Assembly (NCBI GenBank): GCA_034506395.1
Contig: JAPDPQ010000015.1
Coordinates: 52,765 to 116,764, forward strand
Reading direction: 5' to 3'
DNA length: 64,000 nt
From: a candidate division KSB1 bacterium
GTDB lineage: Bacteria; Zhuqueibacterota; Zhuqueibacteria; Thermofontimicrobiales; Thermofontimicrobiaceae
The position numbers and the translations under genes were made by a program. Of this stretch, positions 1 to 9,691 are shown one piece after another; within the stretch, counting starts at the first letter, position 1; each line of letters opens with the position of its first letter. Below the pieces are notes generated by a model. It ran no database searches. It was not told the DNA's origin and was given only the letters and a program-made list of their open reading frames with translations.

Positions 1-339
1 TTTGATCAGGCTCTCTAAAATGTTGACCTTCTGCCCTTTCGTCAAAGTGGGTCGTAGAATCAAGCCGCGATGGATTTTGATCGCCCGATCCACCGAACCC
101 TGGTCTCTCAAAATATCACCAATCTTAATATAAGCATCGACATTATTGGTATCGGCTCGCACTGCCTCGCGCAGCTTTTCCAGTGCCTTGCTCCTCTCTC
201 CGAGGATGAGATAGTTCAATGCTGTGGTGTACACCACCGAGGTATCCACCGCTTGTTGAGGCGATTTCAACTTCAAATACACCAATACTGCGATGATGGC
301 TAATGCAGCTCCCATGCCAAATAAGATGATCGTTATCAT
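1..339 (-). CDS. LapB-like TPR membrane protein, 5' part (runs off left edge)
   Basis: The minus strand is open from an ATG at 339 to base 1, giving 113 residues of a larger protein. The N-terminus is one hydrophobic segment (residues 1-20, starting MITIILFGMGAALAI). A soluble region follows with tetratricopeptide-like helices (ALNYLILGERSKALEKLREA, then YIKIGDILRDQGSVDRAIKI). One N-terminal anchor followed by TPRs is the layout of LapB/YciM, which in enterobacteria tunes LPS synthesis by presenting LpxC to FtsH. The gene just upstream on the same strand is LapA-like, the usual lapA-lapB order, and this supports the call. The start has only a weak GGGAACC ribosome site; the frame is open back to a stop at 397-399, and a TTG at 354 is another possible start. 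The C-terminal rubredoxin-like domain of LapB would lie outside the window, so the family assignment rests on the N-terminus and context. Confidence 0.7.
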   Translation of the reverse strand, partial: MITIILFGMGAALAIIAVLVYLKLKSPQQAVDTSVVYTTALNYLILGERSKALEKLREAVRADTNNVDAYIKIGDILRDQGSVDRAIKIHRGLILRPTLTKGQKVNILESLIK

Positions 340-421
340 AGTTACGGTTCCCAATCTAATATGTTTGATCTGCCCAAGTTGTGATCTTATGCGCAATTAC
401 TGTCTAAACGCTACCAGCGTT

Positions 422-763
422 CTACCCGATTTTCTTTTCAATTTGCTCCATCGCCTCGGCTTCCTCATCGATGGGAATATTGCGCAGCTCGTTAAGTTCT
501 TTTTTCAGGGCAATATTTTCTTTGCTCACCTTTTTAACCGTCGCCTTCAATTCAATCACTTTGAAGATTGAACCAACCATCCAAATGAGGACCCCGACCG
601 CAAATGAAATGAACATGACCACCCAGATGGGAATAGCCTCTTTTGTCTCCCAGAATAAAAATTGCAATTTATGAGCCTGCTTCAAAAAATCTACATTTTG
701 AGTGATGAACAGAATGAGCATGAAGAGCACAATCACCCAAAAGAACCATTTAACGATCCACAT
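422..763 (-). CDS. LapA-domain (DUF1049) inner-membrane protein
   Basis: This is a 113-residue protein with two hydrophobic segments (about residues 3-20 and 43-65) separated by a short loop. A charged coiled-coil-like C-terminus rich in Lys and Glu follows. That matches LapA/DUF1049 proteins, small membrane partners of the LPS-assembly TPR protein LapB. I start at the ATG at 763 because a strong GGAGG lies 5 bases upstream; an in-frame TTG four codons earlier would overlap that ribosome site. The LapB-like gene follows 82 bp downstream on the same strand, so the two are probably co-transcribed. Confidence 0.8.
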   Translation of the reverse strand: MWIVKWFFWVIVLFMLILFITQNVDFLKQAHKLQFLFWETKEAIPIWVVMFISFAVGVLIWMVGSIFKVIELKATVKKVSKENIALKKELNELRNIPIDEEAEAMEQIEKKIG

Positions 764-992
764 AACATCCTCCAATTATTGAATTACTCAGCCAAGAAGG
801 CACCTATCGTGAGGAGAGCCACTGGATTCAACCTTGGTTTCATTTCCTATTAATGAAGTTTTGAGGCGATTTACCACGTTCAGGCCGATAAAAGGATGAT
901 CATCGTTTGCGTAGTCAAGAATGGTCTCATCACTCCAACAGGCCTTTGATTCTCGTTTGTCGTTATCCTTTTAAAAGCGGTCTATTCCGAGA

Positions 993-2330
993 TCAGCGCA
1001 TTCCAGCAGATACGAATTCACCGAACAACGTTCGACCTTCTGCTGCCACGATTTTCACCTCAACCAAACGGCCGACCATCGTTTGGTCGCCCTGAAACAC
1101 GACGATTTTATTGGTCTCGGTGCGACCCATATATTGAAACCGCTTGGATTTTCTGCTAGGCCCTTCTACCAAAATCTGGGCAAAGGTTCCAATCAATTTT
1201 TGGTTATTCTCCAGGGTAATGGCGTCCTGAAGCGCATTGAGTCGTTGTAATCGCCGGACCTTTTCCGCTTCGGAGACTGTTTCCTTCAATTGATAGGCAG
1301 CAGTCCCCTCCCGCGGCGAATATTTGAACACAAAAATCCCGTCAAAACGGGCCTGTTCCACCAGTTGGACCGTCAATTCAAAGTCCTGTTCCGTCTCACC
1401 CGGGAACCCCACAATGATGTCGGTGTACAAACCGACATTTGGGATTTTGGCCCGCAATGATTCAATCAAATTGACATATTGCTCTCGCGTATATTTCCGA
1501 TTCATCAATTGCAAAACATGATCCGAACCCGACTGAACTGGCAAATGAAGATGATTACAGATTTTTGGGTGGTTCGCCATCGCATCGATCAATCGAGGCG
1601 AGAGGTCCTTTGGATGAGATGTGGCGAATCGCACCCGCTGAATACCGGGAACCTCTGCCACCATCCAAATTAGATCCGCAAAATCATGGTCACCATCATG
1701 ATAAGAATTGACATTCTGCCCTAGCAGCGTTACCTCGACGAAGTTTTGTTGGACCAACTGCCGAACCTCTCGGACCACATCATTGGCAGCACGGCTTCGC
1801 TCCCGCCCTCTGACATAAGGCACAATGCAATAAGAACAAAAATTGTTGCAGCCGCGCATGATCGCTACCCAAGCACTCACTCCCGATGAGCGACTGGGGT
1901 ACATTTCGCTGTAAATTTCATGATTATCGAATTCAGCCAGTTTAAATTGGTTATCACGAGAGCCATTGTTGAGTTTCTCCAGAATCTCTGGTAGGCTGCG
2001 ATAATTATCCGGGCCAAGCACAAAGTTAATGAATGGCTTTTGATGCAACAGCTCATCTTGTAGGCGCATGGCCATACAGCCAAGAACGCCAATAATCATA
2101 TCAGGACGTTGCCTTTTTAAGAAGCGAAGAGCGTCCAACCGGCCAAACACGCGATTTTCCGCGTGCTGCCGAACACTGCACGTATTCACCAGAATCAAAT
2201 CTGACTCATTTAACGATCTCGCAGGCTGATAGCCTGCCCGATCCAAAATTCCAGCCACCAGCTCGGAATCATACTTATTCATCTGGCAGCCATAGGTTTC
2301 GATGTAATATTTTTTGATCTTTTCTTTCAT
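993..2330 (-). CDS. miaB: tRNA-2-methylthio-N6-dimethylallyladenosine synthase (MiaB)
   Basis: MiaB is a radical-SAM methylthiotransferase that adds the 2-methylthio group to i6A37 of tRNAs. The 445-residue protein has all three expected parts. The N-terminal MTTase domain begins YIETYGCQMNKYDSE, with auxiliary-cluster cysteines at C15, C51 and C85. The radical-SAM core has C161, C165 and C168 in the motif RGCNNFCSYCIVPYVRGRE. A C-terminal TRAM domain covers about residues 375-440. The GRERSR sequence after the CxxxCxxC motif and the CQMN opening separate MiaB from RimO and MtaB. Length is normal for the family. No strong ribosome site is visible before the ATG at 2330. Confidence 0.95.
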   Translation of the reverse strand: MKEKIKKYYIETYGCQMNKYDSELVAGILDRAGYQPARSLNESDLILVNTCSVRQHAENRVFGRLDALRFLKRQRPDMIIGVLGCMAMRLQDELLHQKPFINFVLGPDNYRSLPEILEKLNNGSRDNQFKLAEFDNHEIYSEMYPSRSSGVSAWVAIMRGCNNFCSYCIVPYVRGRERSRAANDVVREVRQLVQQNFVEVTLLGQNVNSYHDGDHDFADLIWMVAEVPGIQRVRFATSHPKDLSPRLIDAMANHPKICNHLHLPVQSGSDHVLQLMNRKYTREQYVNLIESLRAKIPNVGLYTDIIVGFPGETEQDFELTVQLVEQARFDGIFVFKYSPREGTAAYQLKETVSEAEKVRRLQRLNALQDAITLENNQKLIGTFAQILVEGPSRKSKRFQYMGRTETNKIVVFQGDQTMVGRLVEVKIVAAEGRTLFGEFVSAGMR

Positions 2331-2840
2331 TCTGACAAAATCAAAAATTCAGCCCCCACTGACACAACTTTAATCACCATTTCTTCAACTGCTATTCTCG
2401 CGAATAATCATCGAATTTTCCTCAATGCAGCAATTTAAAGCAAATCGCTGCTCTTGCCTTTATCGAGCATTTGAATTAAATTCGAAGGATGCATTTTTGA
2501 TCAGGCTATAAATTATACTAATATTTTGATTAAATGTCAATGAATTTGTTTATCCATCGAATGAGCCAAATAGATCTATCATGAAATCCTGCAATAGTGG
2601 CTTGCCCAACTCTACCAATAGCCAGATAATCTGTTTCCTACTACAAAATGCGGAAACGCCAAACCCTTGGTCGATATATCAATTTTTGATCATCGGATAA
2701 AATTCATGTTCTCCCGATGGCATCTTTGCAAGGCCTTGTTCATGGTTTATGCAAAGAGGATTTTAAAGCTCAGAATCAAATATCTTCCTTCTGATTCAAC
2801 TATTTCTCATGCGCAGCCACGATTAAGGGGCAAAAATTGA
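2331..2840. other. Intergenic gap between miaB and mtaB, no gene seen
   Basis: This is 510 bp of AT-rich DNA with stops in all frames. I see no tRNA fold, no strong hairpin and no repeat shared with the other gaps. It must carry the miaB promoter and whatever ends mtaB transcription, but I cannot pinpoint either. Confidence 0.5.
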
Positions 2841-4130
2841 TCATAGGAGACGTCCCACAACCCAATTTGCTTCAGCTTGAACAACTTCGACTTCGCTAAG
2901 CTGATTGAAAAACTCGGTCTGGATGGGTGTTGCCACCCTGGCATAATTATCGGTCCACCCAAACATCCATTCGCCTTTATTTTTCGTTTCCCAAAGCACC
3001 CTCAGCTTTTTCCCAATCAGCCCTTCGAGAAATTTTTGCTTTTTTATTTTCCCCAATTGACGAAGAGATTCGCTGCGCTGCTTAACCAACCGGGGATCAA
3101 TCTGAGATTTAAGCTGGGCAGCCTGGGTCCCAGGTCGTGCCGAATAACTAAACACATGAAGATAGGTGAACGGCAAACGTTCAATGAAACGATAAGTATT
3201 TTGAAATTGCTGCTCGGTCTCTCCCGGAAATCCAACAATCACATCGGTACCCAGACCACAATCTGGAAACTGCTTAACGATCCGCTCGATGAGTCGCTCA
3301 TAATCCTGGGAGGTATAGTCCCGATTCATATTGCTGAGGACATCATCATCTGCGCTCTGCAACGGGATATGGAAATGGTGGCAGATTTTTTCGGAACGAC
3401 CGATCCATTCAATGAGCGCATCATCGATCTCACGAGGTTCCAAGGAGCTTAGGCGAATCCGCTTCAAGCCCTCGATGCGTTCGAGCTGTTGCAACAGGTG
3501 GAGTAGGTTGATCGGCGGAATAAGATCTTTGCCATAGCGACCGATATGCACCCCAGTGAGCACTATTTCCAAGTGGCCATGATTTACCAGCGCTTGCGCA
3601 GATTCGATGACCTTTTGCAACTCATCGCTGCGGCTTTTGCCCCGGGCCAATGGGACAGTGCAATAAGAACATCGGCTATCACACCCATCCTGGATCTTAA
3701 GAAACGCTCGTGTATGGTTAAAAAACTTCCCAGGGCTCGGCTTGATAAAGCGCTCGTTCTTGGAAATGGCATGGTAGGGTTTAGAAAGATCTAGTTGCTG
3801 GTTCAATAGCTCGACCAGTTCGAACTTCACATCACTTCCCAGAACAAAATCAACGCCGTCGATCGCTTGCAACTTCTCTGGCGCGAGTTGCGCAAAACAT
3901 CCAACCACGGCAATCCGAGCTTGCGGCGATTGGTGCTTTGCCCGTCGGATTATCTGCCGACATTGATAATCGGTCTTGCTGGTAACCGTGCAGGTATTGA
4001 TGACGCAAATGTCGACTGGTTCTCCAAATGGGACGATCCGATACCCAGCTTGCTCGAACTGTTCTGCCAGAATCGCAGTCTCAGCCTGATTCAATTTGCA
4101 TCCTAGTGTATAAAAGCTCACTTTTTTCAT
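2841..4130 (-). CDS. mtaB: tRNA threonylcarbamoyladenosine methylthiotransferase (MtaB)
   Basis: MtaB converts t6A37 to ms2t6A37 in tRNAs reading ANN codons. The sequence opens with KKVSFYTLGCKLNQAETA, and CKLNQ is the signature separating MtaB from MiaB. It carries auxiliary-cluster cysteines C11, C47 and C78, and radical-SAM cysteines C150, C154 and C157 in DGCDSRCSYCTVPLARG. A short C-terminal TRAM-like region follows (about residues 365-425). I chose the ATG at 4130 because the family begins right before this strand. An in-frame ATG at 4169 would add 13 residues, and neither start has a clear ribosome site. Its neighbour on the same strand is the paralogous miaB. Confidence 0.9.
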   Translation of the reverse strand: MKKVSFYTLGCKLNQAETAILAEQFEQAGYRIVPFGEPVDICVINTCTVTSKTDYQCRQIIRRAKHQSPQARIAVVGCFAQLAPEKLQAIDGVDFVLGSDVKFELVELLNQQLDLSKPYHAISKNERFIKPSPGKFFNHTRAFLKIQDGCDSRCSYCTVPLARGKSRSDELQKVIESAQALVNHGHLEIVLTGVHIGRYGKDLIPPINLLHLLQQLERIEGLKRIRLSSLEPREIDDALIEWIGRSEKICHHFHIPLQSADDDVLSNMNRDYTSQDYERLIERIVKQFPDCGLGTDVIVGFPGETEQQFQNTYRFIERLPFTYLHVFSYSARPGTQAAQLKSQIDPRLVKQRSESLRQLGKIKKQKFLEGLIGKKLRVLWETKNKGEWMFGWTDNYARVATPIQTEFFNQLSEVEVVQAEANWVVGRLL

Positions 4131-4324
4131 GGTACTGGTATAAATGTCCTGTCGCTCAATTTGTTCCATTCTATCTTAATGGCTTTGCATCGATAGTAGA
4201 TTCCCATTGGCTCAATTTTTCAGACCCAACTTATCATCTCGATCGGACATCATCAAAAATTATTGCTTGCTTTCCTCTCGATTTTAATTTATATTAACAT
4301 CTTCATAAAAACAAGGAGAAAAAC

Positions 4325-4807
4325 ATGCGCCATCGTATTCGCGCGGCTGGCCTCATAATCGACGGCAATTCCATCCTATTGGTACACCATTGCAACGAGG
4401 CTCGTGGAGTTGAGCTCTGGATTCCGCCTGGAGGTGGACTAATCATAAGCGATCATTCGATTTTTGATACGGCAAGACGCGAAATTTTTGAGGAAACAGG
4501 ACTCAGTGTTGAGGTCTCACGGATCGGCTATATCCGGGAGTTTCGAGATATTCAGAATCAAATTCATCATATCGAATTTTTCATGCCGGTCGATTCGTAT
4601 TCTGGAAATCTTACCATTGCAAATGTCCCAGAAGGCGATGAAGATCATCCGCTCATCAAATCAGTGCAATGGATCCAACGAGCCGAATTACACCGCATTC
4701 CAGTTTATCCCGATTGGCTGGTCAGCGATTTCTTTTGGTGCGAGGCGTCTCAGAATTTCCCAATGACCCGCTACATTGAGTCGTCGATTGGCTCTAAAAA
4801 ATTGTAG
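4325..4807 (+). CDS. Nudix hydrolase
   Basis: This 160-residue single-domain protein has a Nudix box around residues 38-60: GGG, five residues, then REIFEETGL. Nudix enzymes hydrolyse a nucleoside diphosphate linked to another moiety, using a metal bound by the REUXEE glutamates, which are intact here. The first glutamate of GX5EX7REUXEEXGU is a histidine (ISDHS), a position less critical than REUXEE. The WIPPGGG stretch before the box is typical. The start is set by AAGGAG 8 bases before the ATG at 4325. The substrate cannot be told from sequence. It is divergent from mtaB and 136 bp ahead of the rRNA methyltransferase gene, with no obvious functional link. Confidence 0.9.
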   Translation: MRHRIRAAGLIIDGNSILLVHHCNEARGVELWIPPGGGLIISDHSIFDTARREIFEETGLSVEVSRIGYIREFRDIQNQIHHIEFFMPVDSYSGNLTIANVPEGDEDHPLIKSVQWIQRAELHRIPVYPDWLVSDFFWCEASQNFPMTRYIESSIGSKKL

Positions 4808-4943
4808 CAATCATTCTGTAACATCTTGGTTCACTTTCTCAGACAAATAGAGACCGCAAGGCTTTTTATCTTTTTGCCTGGATCGCAGGTTTCGGCTTAA
4901 TTTTTGTGCAGAATGATGAATTCTTTGCTCGAGGAATAAATCG

Positions 4944-6131
4944 ATGGGCCAGGTCATTCTAAAATCGGGCCGCGAAAAATCAATTATTCGTCATCACCCC
5001 TGGATTTTTTCTGGAGCGATAGAACGTGTCGAAAATGGTATCAATCTGGGCGAGACAGTTGACATCTTATCAGCGAATGGAGATTGGTTGGCTCGAGGCG
5101 CTTATTCACCCCATTCGCAAATCCGCGTGCGCATCTGGAGCTGGGATATCAACGAGCAGATCAATTCTGAATTTTTCTTCAATCGGTTGCAACGAGCCAT
5201 CCGAATGCGAGCGAATTTGATCGATGAAAACCGCATCACAGCTTATCGACTTGCGAATTCTGAATCAGACGGTCTGCCAGGATTAATCGTCGATCGCTAT
5301 GGGGACTTTTTGGTTTGCCAATTTCTTTCGGCAGGTGCTGAGTATTGGAAGAATGAAATCGTTGGCGCGCTACATCAGCTTTTCCCATATGCAAATATTT
5401 ACAACCGCTCAGATGTGGAGGTAAGGCAGAAAGAGGGGCTGTCTCCCAACCGTGGCGTGCTTTGGGGGGATGCCCCACCAGAGTTGATAGAAATCCAAGA
5501 GGCGGATGTTCGCATGCAGGTTGACATTTTGAACGGGCATAAGACAGGCGCTTATTTGGATCAACGAGAAAACCGAATGTCAATCGCCCCTTTTTGTCAA
5601 GGAAAACACGTGCTGAATTGTTTTGCCTATACGGGAGGATTTGGGCTTTGGGCAATGCGCGGAGGTGCGAGGCATGTGATCAATATCGAATCCTCTCCCT
5701 ATTTTATCCAGTTAGCCGAGCGAAATATCGTAGCCAATGGTTTTAACCCAAGTCAATTTGAACAAATTCCAAAAGATGTATTTCAGGTATTGCGTCAGTT
5801 TCGCGAGCTCAACCGCAAATTTGACATCATCGTCCTCGATCCCCCTAAGTTTGCTGAATCCGCCAACCAACTTTCAAAGGCCAGTCGCGGATATAAAGAT
5901 ATCAATTGGCTTGCGTTTCAATTATTAGATCCTGGCGGATTGCTTTTTACGTTTTCTTGTTCGGGCCATGTTTCTCTAGACTTATTTCAAAAAATCGTTG
6001 CTGACGCTGCTCTGGATGCTGGTCGTGAGGTGCAAATAATTCGATATCTGAATCAGTCAGCCGATCACCCGATTTCGCTGAATTTTCCTGAGGGGAGATA
6101 TTTAAAAGGGATTGTTTGTCGGGTGATTTAA
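4944..6131 (+). CDS. rlmI: Class I SAM-dependent rRNA methyltransferase, RlmI-type
   Basis: This 395-residue protein has the RlmI/YccW layout. An N-terminal PUA domain covers about residues 1-75 (HHPWIFSGAIERVENG is the typical opening). A linker follows, then a Rossmann methyltransferase domain. SAM-binding motif I is VLNCFAYTGGFGLWAMRGGA (about residues 222-242). The catalytic-loop motif DPPKFA follows, as in 5-methylcytosine RNA methyltransferases. RlmI methylates C1962 of 23S rRNA in E. coli; the target here is inferred from family. The ribosome site is GAGGAATAAATCG before the ATG. The gene stands alone on the plus strand, convergent with the efflux operon. Confidence 0.9.
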   Translation: MGQVILKSGREKSIIRHHPWIFSGAIERVENGINLGETVDILSANGDWLARGAYSPHSQIRVRIWSWDINEQINSEFFFNRLQRAIRMRANLIDENRITAYRLANSESDGLPGLIVDRYGDFLVCQFLSAGAEYWKNEIVGALHQLFPYANIYNRSDVEVRQKEGLSPNRGVLWGDAPPELIEIQEADVRMQVDILNGHKTGAYLDQRENRMSIAPFCQGKHVLNCFAYTGGFGLWAMRGGARHVINIESSPYFIQLAERNIVANGFNPSQFEQIPKDVFQVLRQFRELNRKFDIIVLDPPKFAESANQLSKASRGYKDINWLAFQLLDPGGLLFTFSCSGHVSLDLFQKIVADAALDAGREVQIIRYLNQSADHPISLNFPEGRYLKGIVCRVI

Positions 6132-6345
6132 TACACTTAGGAAACCCAGATCTTTTTCTACCCTCATTGTTCGCCCAAACCGCATCTTTTCAGATGATCT
6201 ATTATGTTTCTCCACTAATATTAATTTGCATCTCTCTATCCACCTAATACAGACAACCCATTGGATAGCCTAATACACCCATGCATTGGTGTCTGATCAC
6301 CCGTTGGGAATTTTTTTAAGGCTGCACTTTTATTTTTCACTATTT

Positions 6346-9300
6346 TTAATCTCCTTGCCTGCTCAGCCGATCCACTAGCGAATACACACACGGAATCACC
6401 AGCAACGTCAAAAATGTCGACGTCGTCAGACCGCCAATCACCACAGCGCCTAACGGCTGCAATGCTTCGCCGCCTTCGCCCAGACCCAATGCGATAGGGA
6501 TCATGCCAAAAATGGTCGTCAGCGAGGTGATCAGGATCGGCCGCAAGCGGAGCGTTCCCGCCTCGATGATCGCCTCGTCTTTGCTCATGCCTTTGGCTCG
6601 CAATTGCAGAATAAAATCGATCAGCAAAATACCGTTGTTCACCACAATTCCCACCAGCATGATCGATCCCAACAGCGCATTCATGCTCAGCGCCGCACCG
6701 AAGATGAACAGCCCCAGAAACACGCCGATCAGCGCCAGCGGGATGGTCATGGCGATGGTGAACGGATGCAGGAACGAATTGAACTGCGTGCCCATCACCA
6801 CATAGACCAGAAAGATGGCGATGACCAATGCCGTCAACAGGCTTTTGAACGAGTCGGCGATGGCTCTGGATTGACCGCCGTAGGTAATGAAATAATCAGA
6901 TGGCAGGTTCAGCGAGGCAAGTTTGTTTCGCACCTCGGCCACCACCTGGCGCTGGTTCCTGCCTGCCACATCGGCTTTGATCTCGATCACCCGCTGCTGA
7001 TCGAACCGTTTGATCTCGCTGGGCGCCCGCTCCAGCGACACCTCGGCTACGGCTCGCAATGGCACAATGCTGCCCTTCATGGTGGTCAGCGGCAAATCCA
7101 GCAGCTCGTTGACATCTTTGATCTTGCTGGCGTCAGCCGAAACCGTGATATCATACTCTTTGCCAAAACTGCTCAATCGAGTGGCCGCTGAGCCCAGCAC
7201 GGCCAGCCGCACCGCTCCCGCAATCTGGCTATTGGATAAACCCAGATCGGCAGCTTTGAGTCGGTTGATCCGAATACTAAATTCCGATAGCCCCTCGGCC
7301 AGCGAGCTGGTGAGGTTCACCACGCCAGGCACTTCTTTGACGATATTGGTGGCCCTGGCGCCGATCTCCTCCAGCACTGCCAGATCATCGCCCGCAATGC
7401 GAACATTGACAGGCATTTGTTTCATGCCCTCGGTCACTTCGATCTGTCGCACCACCACTTTGGTACCGACCAGCGAACTGTAGCGGTTGCGAATGTCCTC
7501 CATAATGGATTGAATCTGGGGCACAAATTGTGGTTTCAAATTGACGGTGATCGCTGCAAAATTCGATTTCAAATCGCCACGGGCCGAAGCCACCCCGATG
7601 ACCGAATACACCTGATCGACCTCGGTTCGCTGGAGGATTTCCGATTCCACTTTCTGGGAAATAGCGTCAGTGAATTCCAGCCTGGTCCCCTCTGCCAGCG
7701 TCAATTCCACCCGAAATTCGCCCTGATTAATGGATGGCAGCAGTTCGACGTCCAGCAATCTCGGAAAAATGGCGATGCTTAATACCAAAACCAGAACGGC
7801 CAAGAATATCGTCAGCAGCCGATGGCCCAAGGCCCAGCGCAATGAGGCTCGATAGGTCTGCGTTAATCGCTCGAAGAAATTTTGCCAGGCCCGCACCACA
7901 AAGCCCAGCCGAGAGGTGCCCAGCTCGATTTTCATCAGCCGAAAGCTGAGCAATGGCACAATAGTTAAAGCAACAATGACCGAAATGGACAAAGCAAAAA
8001 CAATAGTCAGCGCCAACTCGCCTAACAGCACGGCAAACAATCCCACCAGAAACGCCAGTGGGAAAAATACCACCACTGAGGTCAACGTCGAAGAAGTGAT
8101 GGCCGATGCCACTTCGCTGGTGGCATTGACCACCGTAGTGAACCGATCCTCCCCTCGCCGTTCTCGCAAATTGCGAAAGATATTTTCGATCACCACCACC
8201 GAAGCGTCCACAATCATGCCCACGCCCAGCGCCAAACCGCCCAGGGAAATGGTGTTGATCGTCAATCCGAACCAGTCGATCAAAAAGAATGTAGCGATGA
8301 TCGAAATGGGAATGGAGAGCATGATGATCAACGTATTCCGAAAACTGCCGAGGAAGATGAGCAACACGATCGAAGCAAGTAACGCCCCAATCGCCGCATT
8401 ATTCAGCACGTTTTGAATGGATTTTTTGATGAACAACGACTGATCTCGAATGATCGTCACCTGAATGTCCTGCGGCAGGATTTTTTTGATGGTCTTCAGC
8501 TCCTCCTTCACCTCATCGCACATGGCCACGGTATTGCCGCCGCTCTTTTCTCGGATGGCCAGACCGATCAGCAATTTGCCGTTCAATCGAGTGACAGAAA
8601 GCTGCTCTTTATTTTCCAAAGTCACCTGGGCGATGTCTTTCAAATAGATCAGGACGCCGTTATTGGCGGCCACGATGATATTCTCAATGTCCTCCACCTC
8701 GCTGAACTTGCCAACGATGCGGATGAAATAGTTGCGCAGCTCGCTCTGGATTTTGCCTGCAGGCACATTCAGATTTTCGCTGGCCAGGGCGGCAGTCACC
8801 TGCCCCAGAGTCAATCCGTACGCATAGAGCCGATCGGGATCGACTTTGACCGCCACCTGCTGTTCGTAGCCGCCAAAGGTCTGCACCGTGGCCACATTTT
8901 CCAGTCGCAAGAAGCGGTTTTTCAGTTTCGTCTCTACATAATCCCGCACCTCGTTCAGATCCCGCTGATCCGAGTTAAATCCCAATTCGATCCCTGGCGG
9001 CAGAAAATCCTGAACTTGTAAAACTCGTGGCTCCAGCGCTTCCCGTGGGAAACGGCTGCGGGCTTTGTTGGTTCGCTCCTGCACCTTCAGCTTGGCATCA
9101 TCAAAATCGATGCCCCAGCCGAAGCGCACCAGCACCTGGCACATCCCTTCCATGCAGGTCGTTTCCAGCTCCTCCACGCCATCGATGGTGCTCAGCTCCT
9201 CCTCCAGCGGCTTGGCGATCTGCTCCTCCACCTCCAGCGGCGCCACACCAGGATACGGCGCAATGATAATGAGCGATGGCGCCACAAACTCAGGCCAGAA

Positions 9301-9405
9301 AGACACAGGTATATTCGGAATGGATAATAATCCAATGACCACCACACTCAAGGTGATCAATATCGTTCCTACTCGTCGTTTGATACTTAGCTCAGCTATC
9401 TTCAT
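6346..9405 (-). CDS. RND-family efflux transporter permease (AcrB/HAE-like)
   Basis: This is the 1019-residue inner-membrane pump of a tripartite efflux system. It shows the RND pattern: TM1 at residues 13-30, a large periplasmic loop, TM2-6 at about 335-490, TM7 at about 525, a second periplasmic loop and TM8-12 at about 850-1010. The proton-relay motif in TM4 reads GMIVDASVVVIENI, so only the first of AcrB's two adjacent Asp residues is present. The TM10 segment reads VGIVVNNGILLIDF and lacks the AcrB lysine. Both changes are usual in this AcrB-related subgroup and make substrate prediction unsafe. It is the last gene of the marR-tolC-MFP-RND operon. AGGGAC precedes the ATG at 9405. Confidence 0.93.
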   Translation of the reverse strand: MKIAELSIKRRVGTILITLSVVVIGLLSIPNIPVSFWPEFVAPSLIIIAPYPGVAPLEVEEQIAKPLEEELSTIDGVEELETTCMEGMCQVLVRFGWGIDFDDAKLKVQERTNKARSRFPREALEPRVLQVQDFLPPGIELGFNSDQRDLNEVRDYVETKLKNRFLRLENVATVQTFGGYEQQVAVKVDPDRLYAYGLTLGQVTAALASENLNVPAGKIQSELRNYFIRIVGKFSEVEDIENIIVAANNGVLIYLKDIAQVTLENKEQLSVTRLNGKLLIGLAIREKSGGNTVAMCDEVKEELKTIKKILPQDIQVTIIRDQSLFIKKSIQNVLNNAAIGALLASIVLLIFLGSFRNTLIIMLSIPISIIATFFLIDWFGLTINTISLGGLALGVGMIVDASVVVIENIFRNLRERRGEDRFTTVVNATSEVASAITSSTLTSVVVFFPLAFLVGLFAVLLGELALTIVFALSISVIVALTIVPLLSFRLMKIELGTSRLGFVVRAWQNFFERLTQTYRASLRWALGHRLLTIFLAVLVLVLSIAIFPRLLDVELLPSINQGEFRVELTLAEGTRLEFTDAISQKVESEILQRTEVDQVYSVIGVASARGDLKSNFAAITVNLKPQFVPQIQSIMEDIRNRYSSLVGTKVVVRQIEVTEGMKQMPVNVRIAGDDLAVLEEIGARATNIVKEVPGVVNLTSSLAEGLSEFSIRINRLKAADLGLSNSQIAGAVRLAVLGSAATRLSSFGKEYDITVSADASKIKDVNELLDLPLTTMKGSIVPLRAVAEVSLERAPSEIKRFDQQRVIEIKADVAGRNQRQVVAEVRNKLASLNLPSDYFITYGGQSRAIADSFKSLLTALVIAIFLVYVVMGTQFNSFLHPFTIAMTIPLALIGVFLGLFIFGAALSMNALLGSIMLVGIVVNNGILLIDFILQLRAKGMSKDEAIIEAGTLRLRPILITSLTTIFGMIPIALGLGEGGEALQPLGAVVIGGLTTSTFLTLLVIPCVYSLVDRLSRQGD

Positions 9406-9503
9406 CTATGTCCCTATCAATAAAATTCAGTTTTAATTTGAAAGCAAATAGCATGGTGCATGGCACATGGCGCTTGAAATTTAGAACATGGGTGCTTTTT
9501 GTC

Positions 9504-9570
9504 GTCCCCCCCTTTGAAGCGACCGAAGGAAGTGTCCGCCAGTTGGCGGATAATGGGTCAGGGGGGGATG
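9504..9570. repeat. Imperfect palindromic intergenic repeat between MFP and RND genes
   Basis: The outer arms are runs of seven C and seven G. A central hairpin reads TCCGCCA-gt-TGGCGGA. The whole would fold into one long stem-loop in the operon mRNA, 98 bp upstream of the RND start. It lies among short 'catgg/ccatg' simple repeats (9449-9690). Confidence 0.6.
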
Positions 9571-9691
9571 TTAACTGATTCCAAATTGAACAACAAATAA
9601 CCCTAAAACCAATTTGCTTTCAATCTCGATTCTCCATGCCATTTACCCCATGCGCCATGCTCCAAGCCCCATGCCCCATGCTCTATGCAAC

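Noticed and set aside
2877..3452. 191-codon plus frame opposite mtaB
   Set aside because: Antisense shadow of the methylthiotransferase gene.
5236..5655. 139-codon minus frame inside rlmI
   Set aside because: Lies wholly within a well-supported gene on the other strand and encodes no motif.
6503..9266. Several 100-200 codon plus-strand frames opposite the RND gene
   Set aside because: Shadows of a clearly real transporter gene; no ribosome sites or domains.
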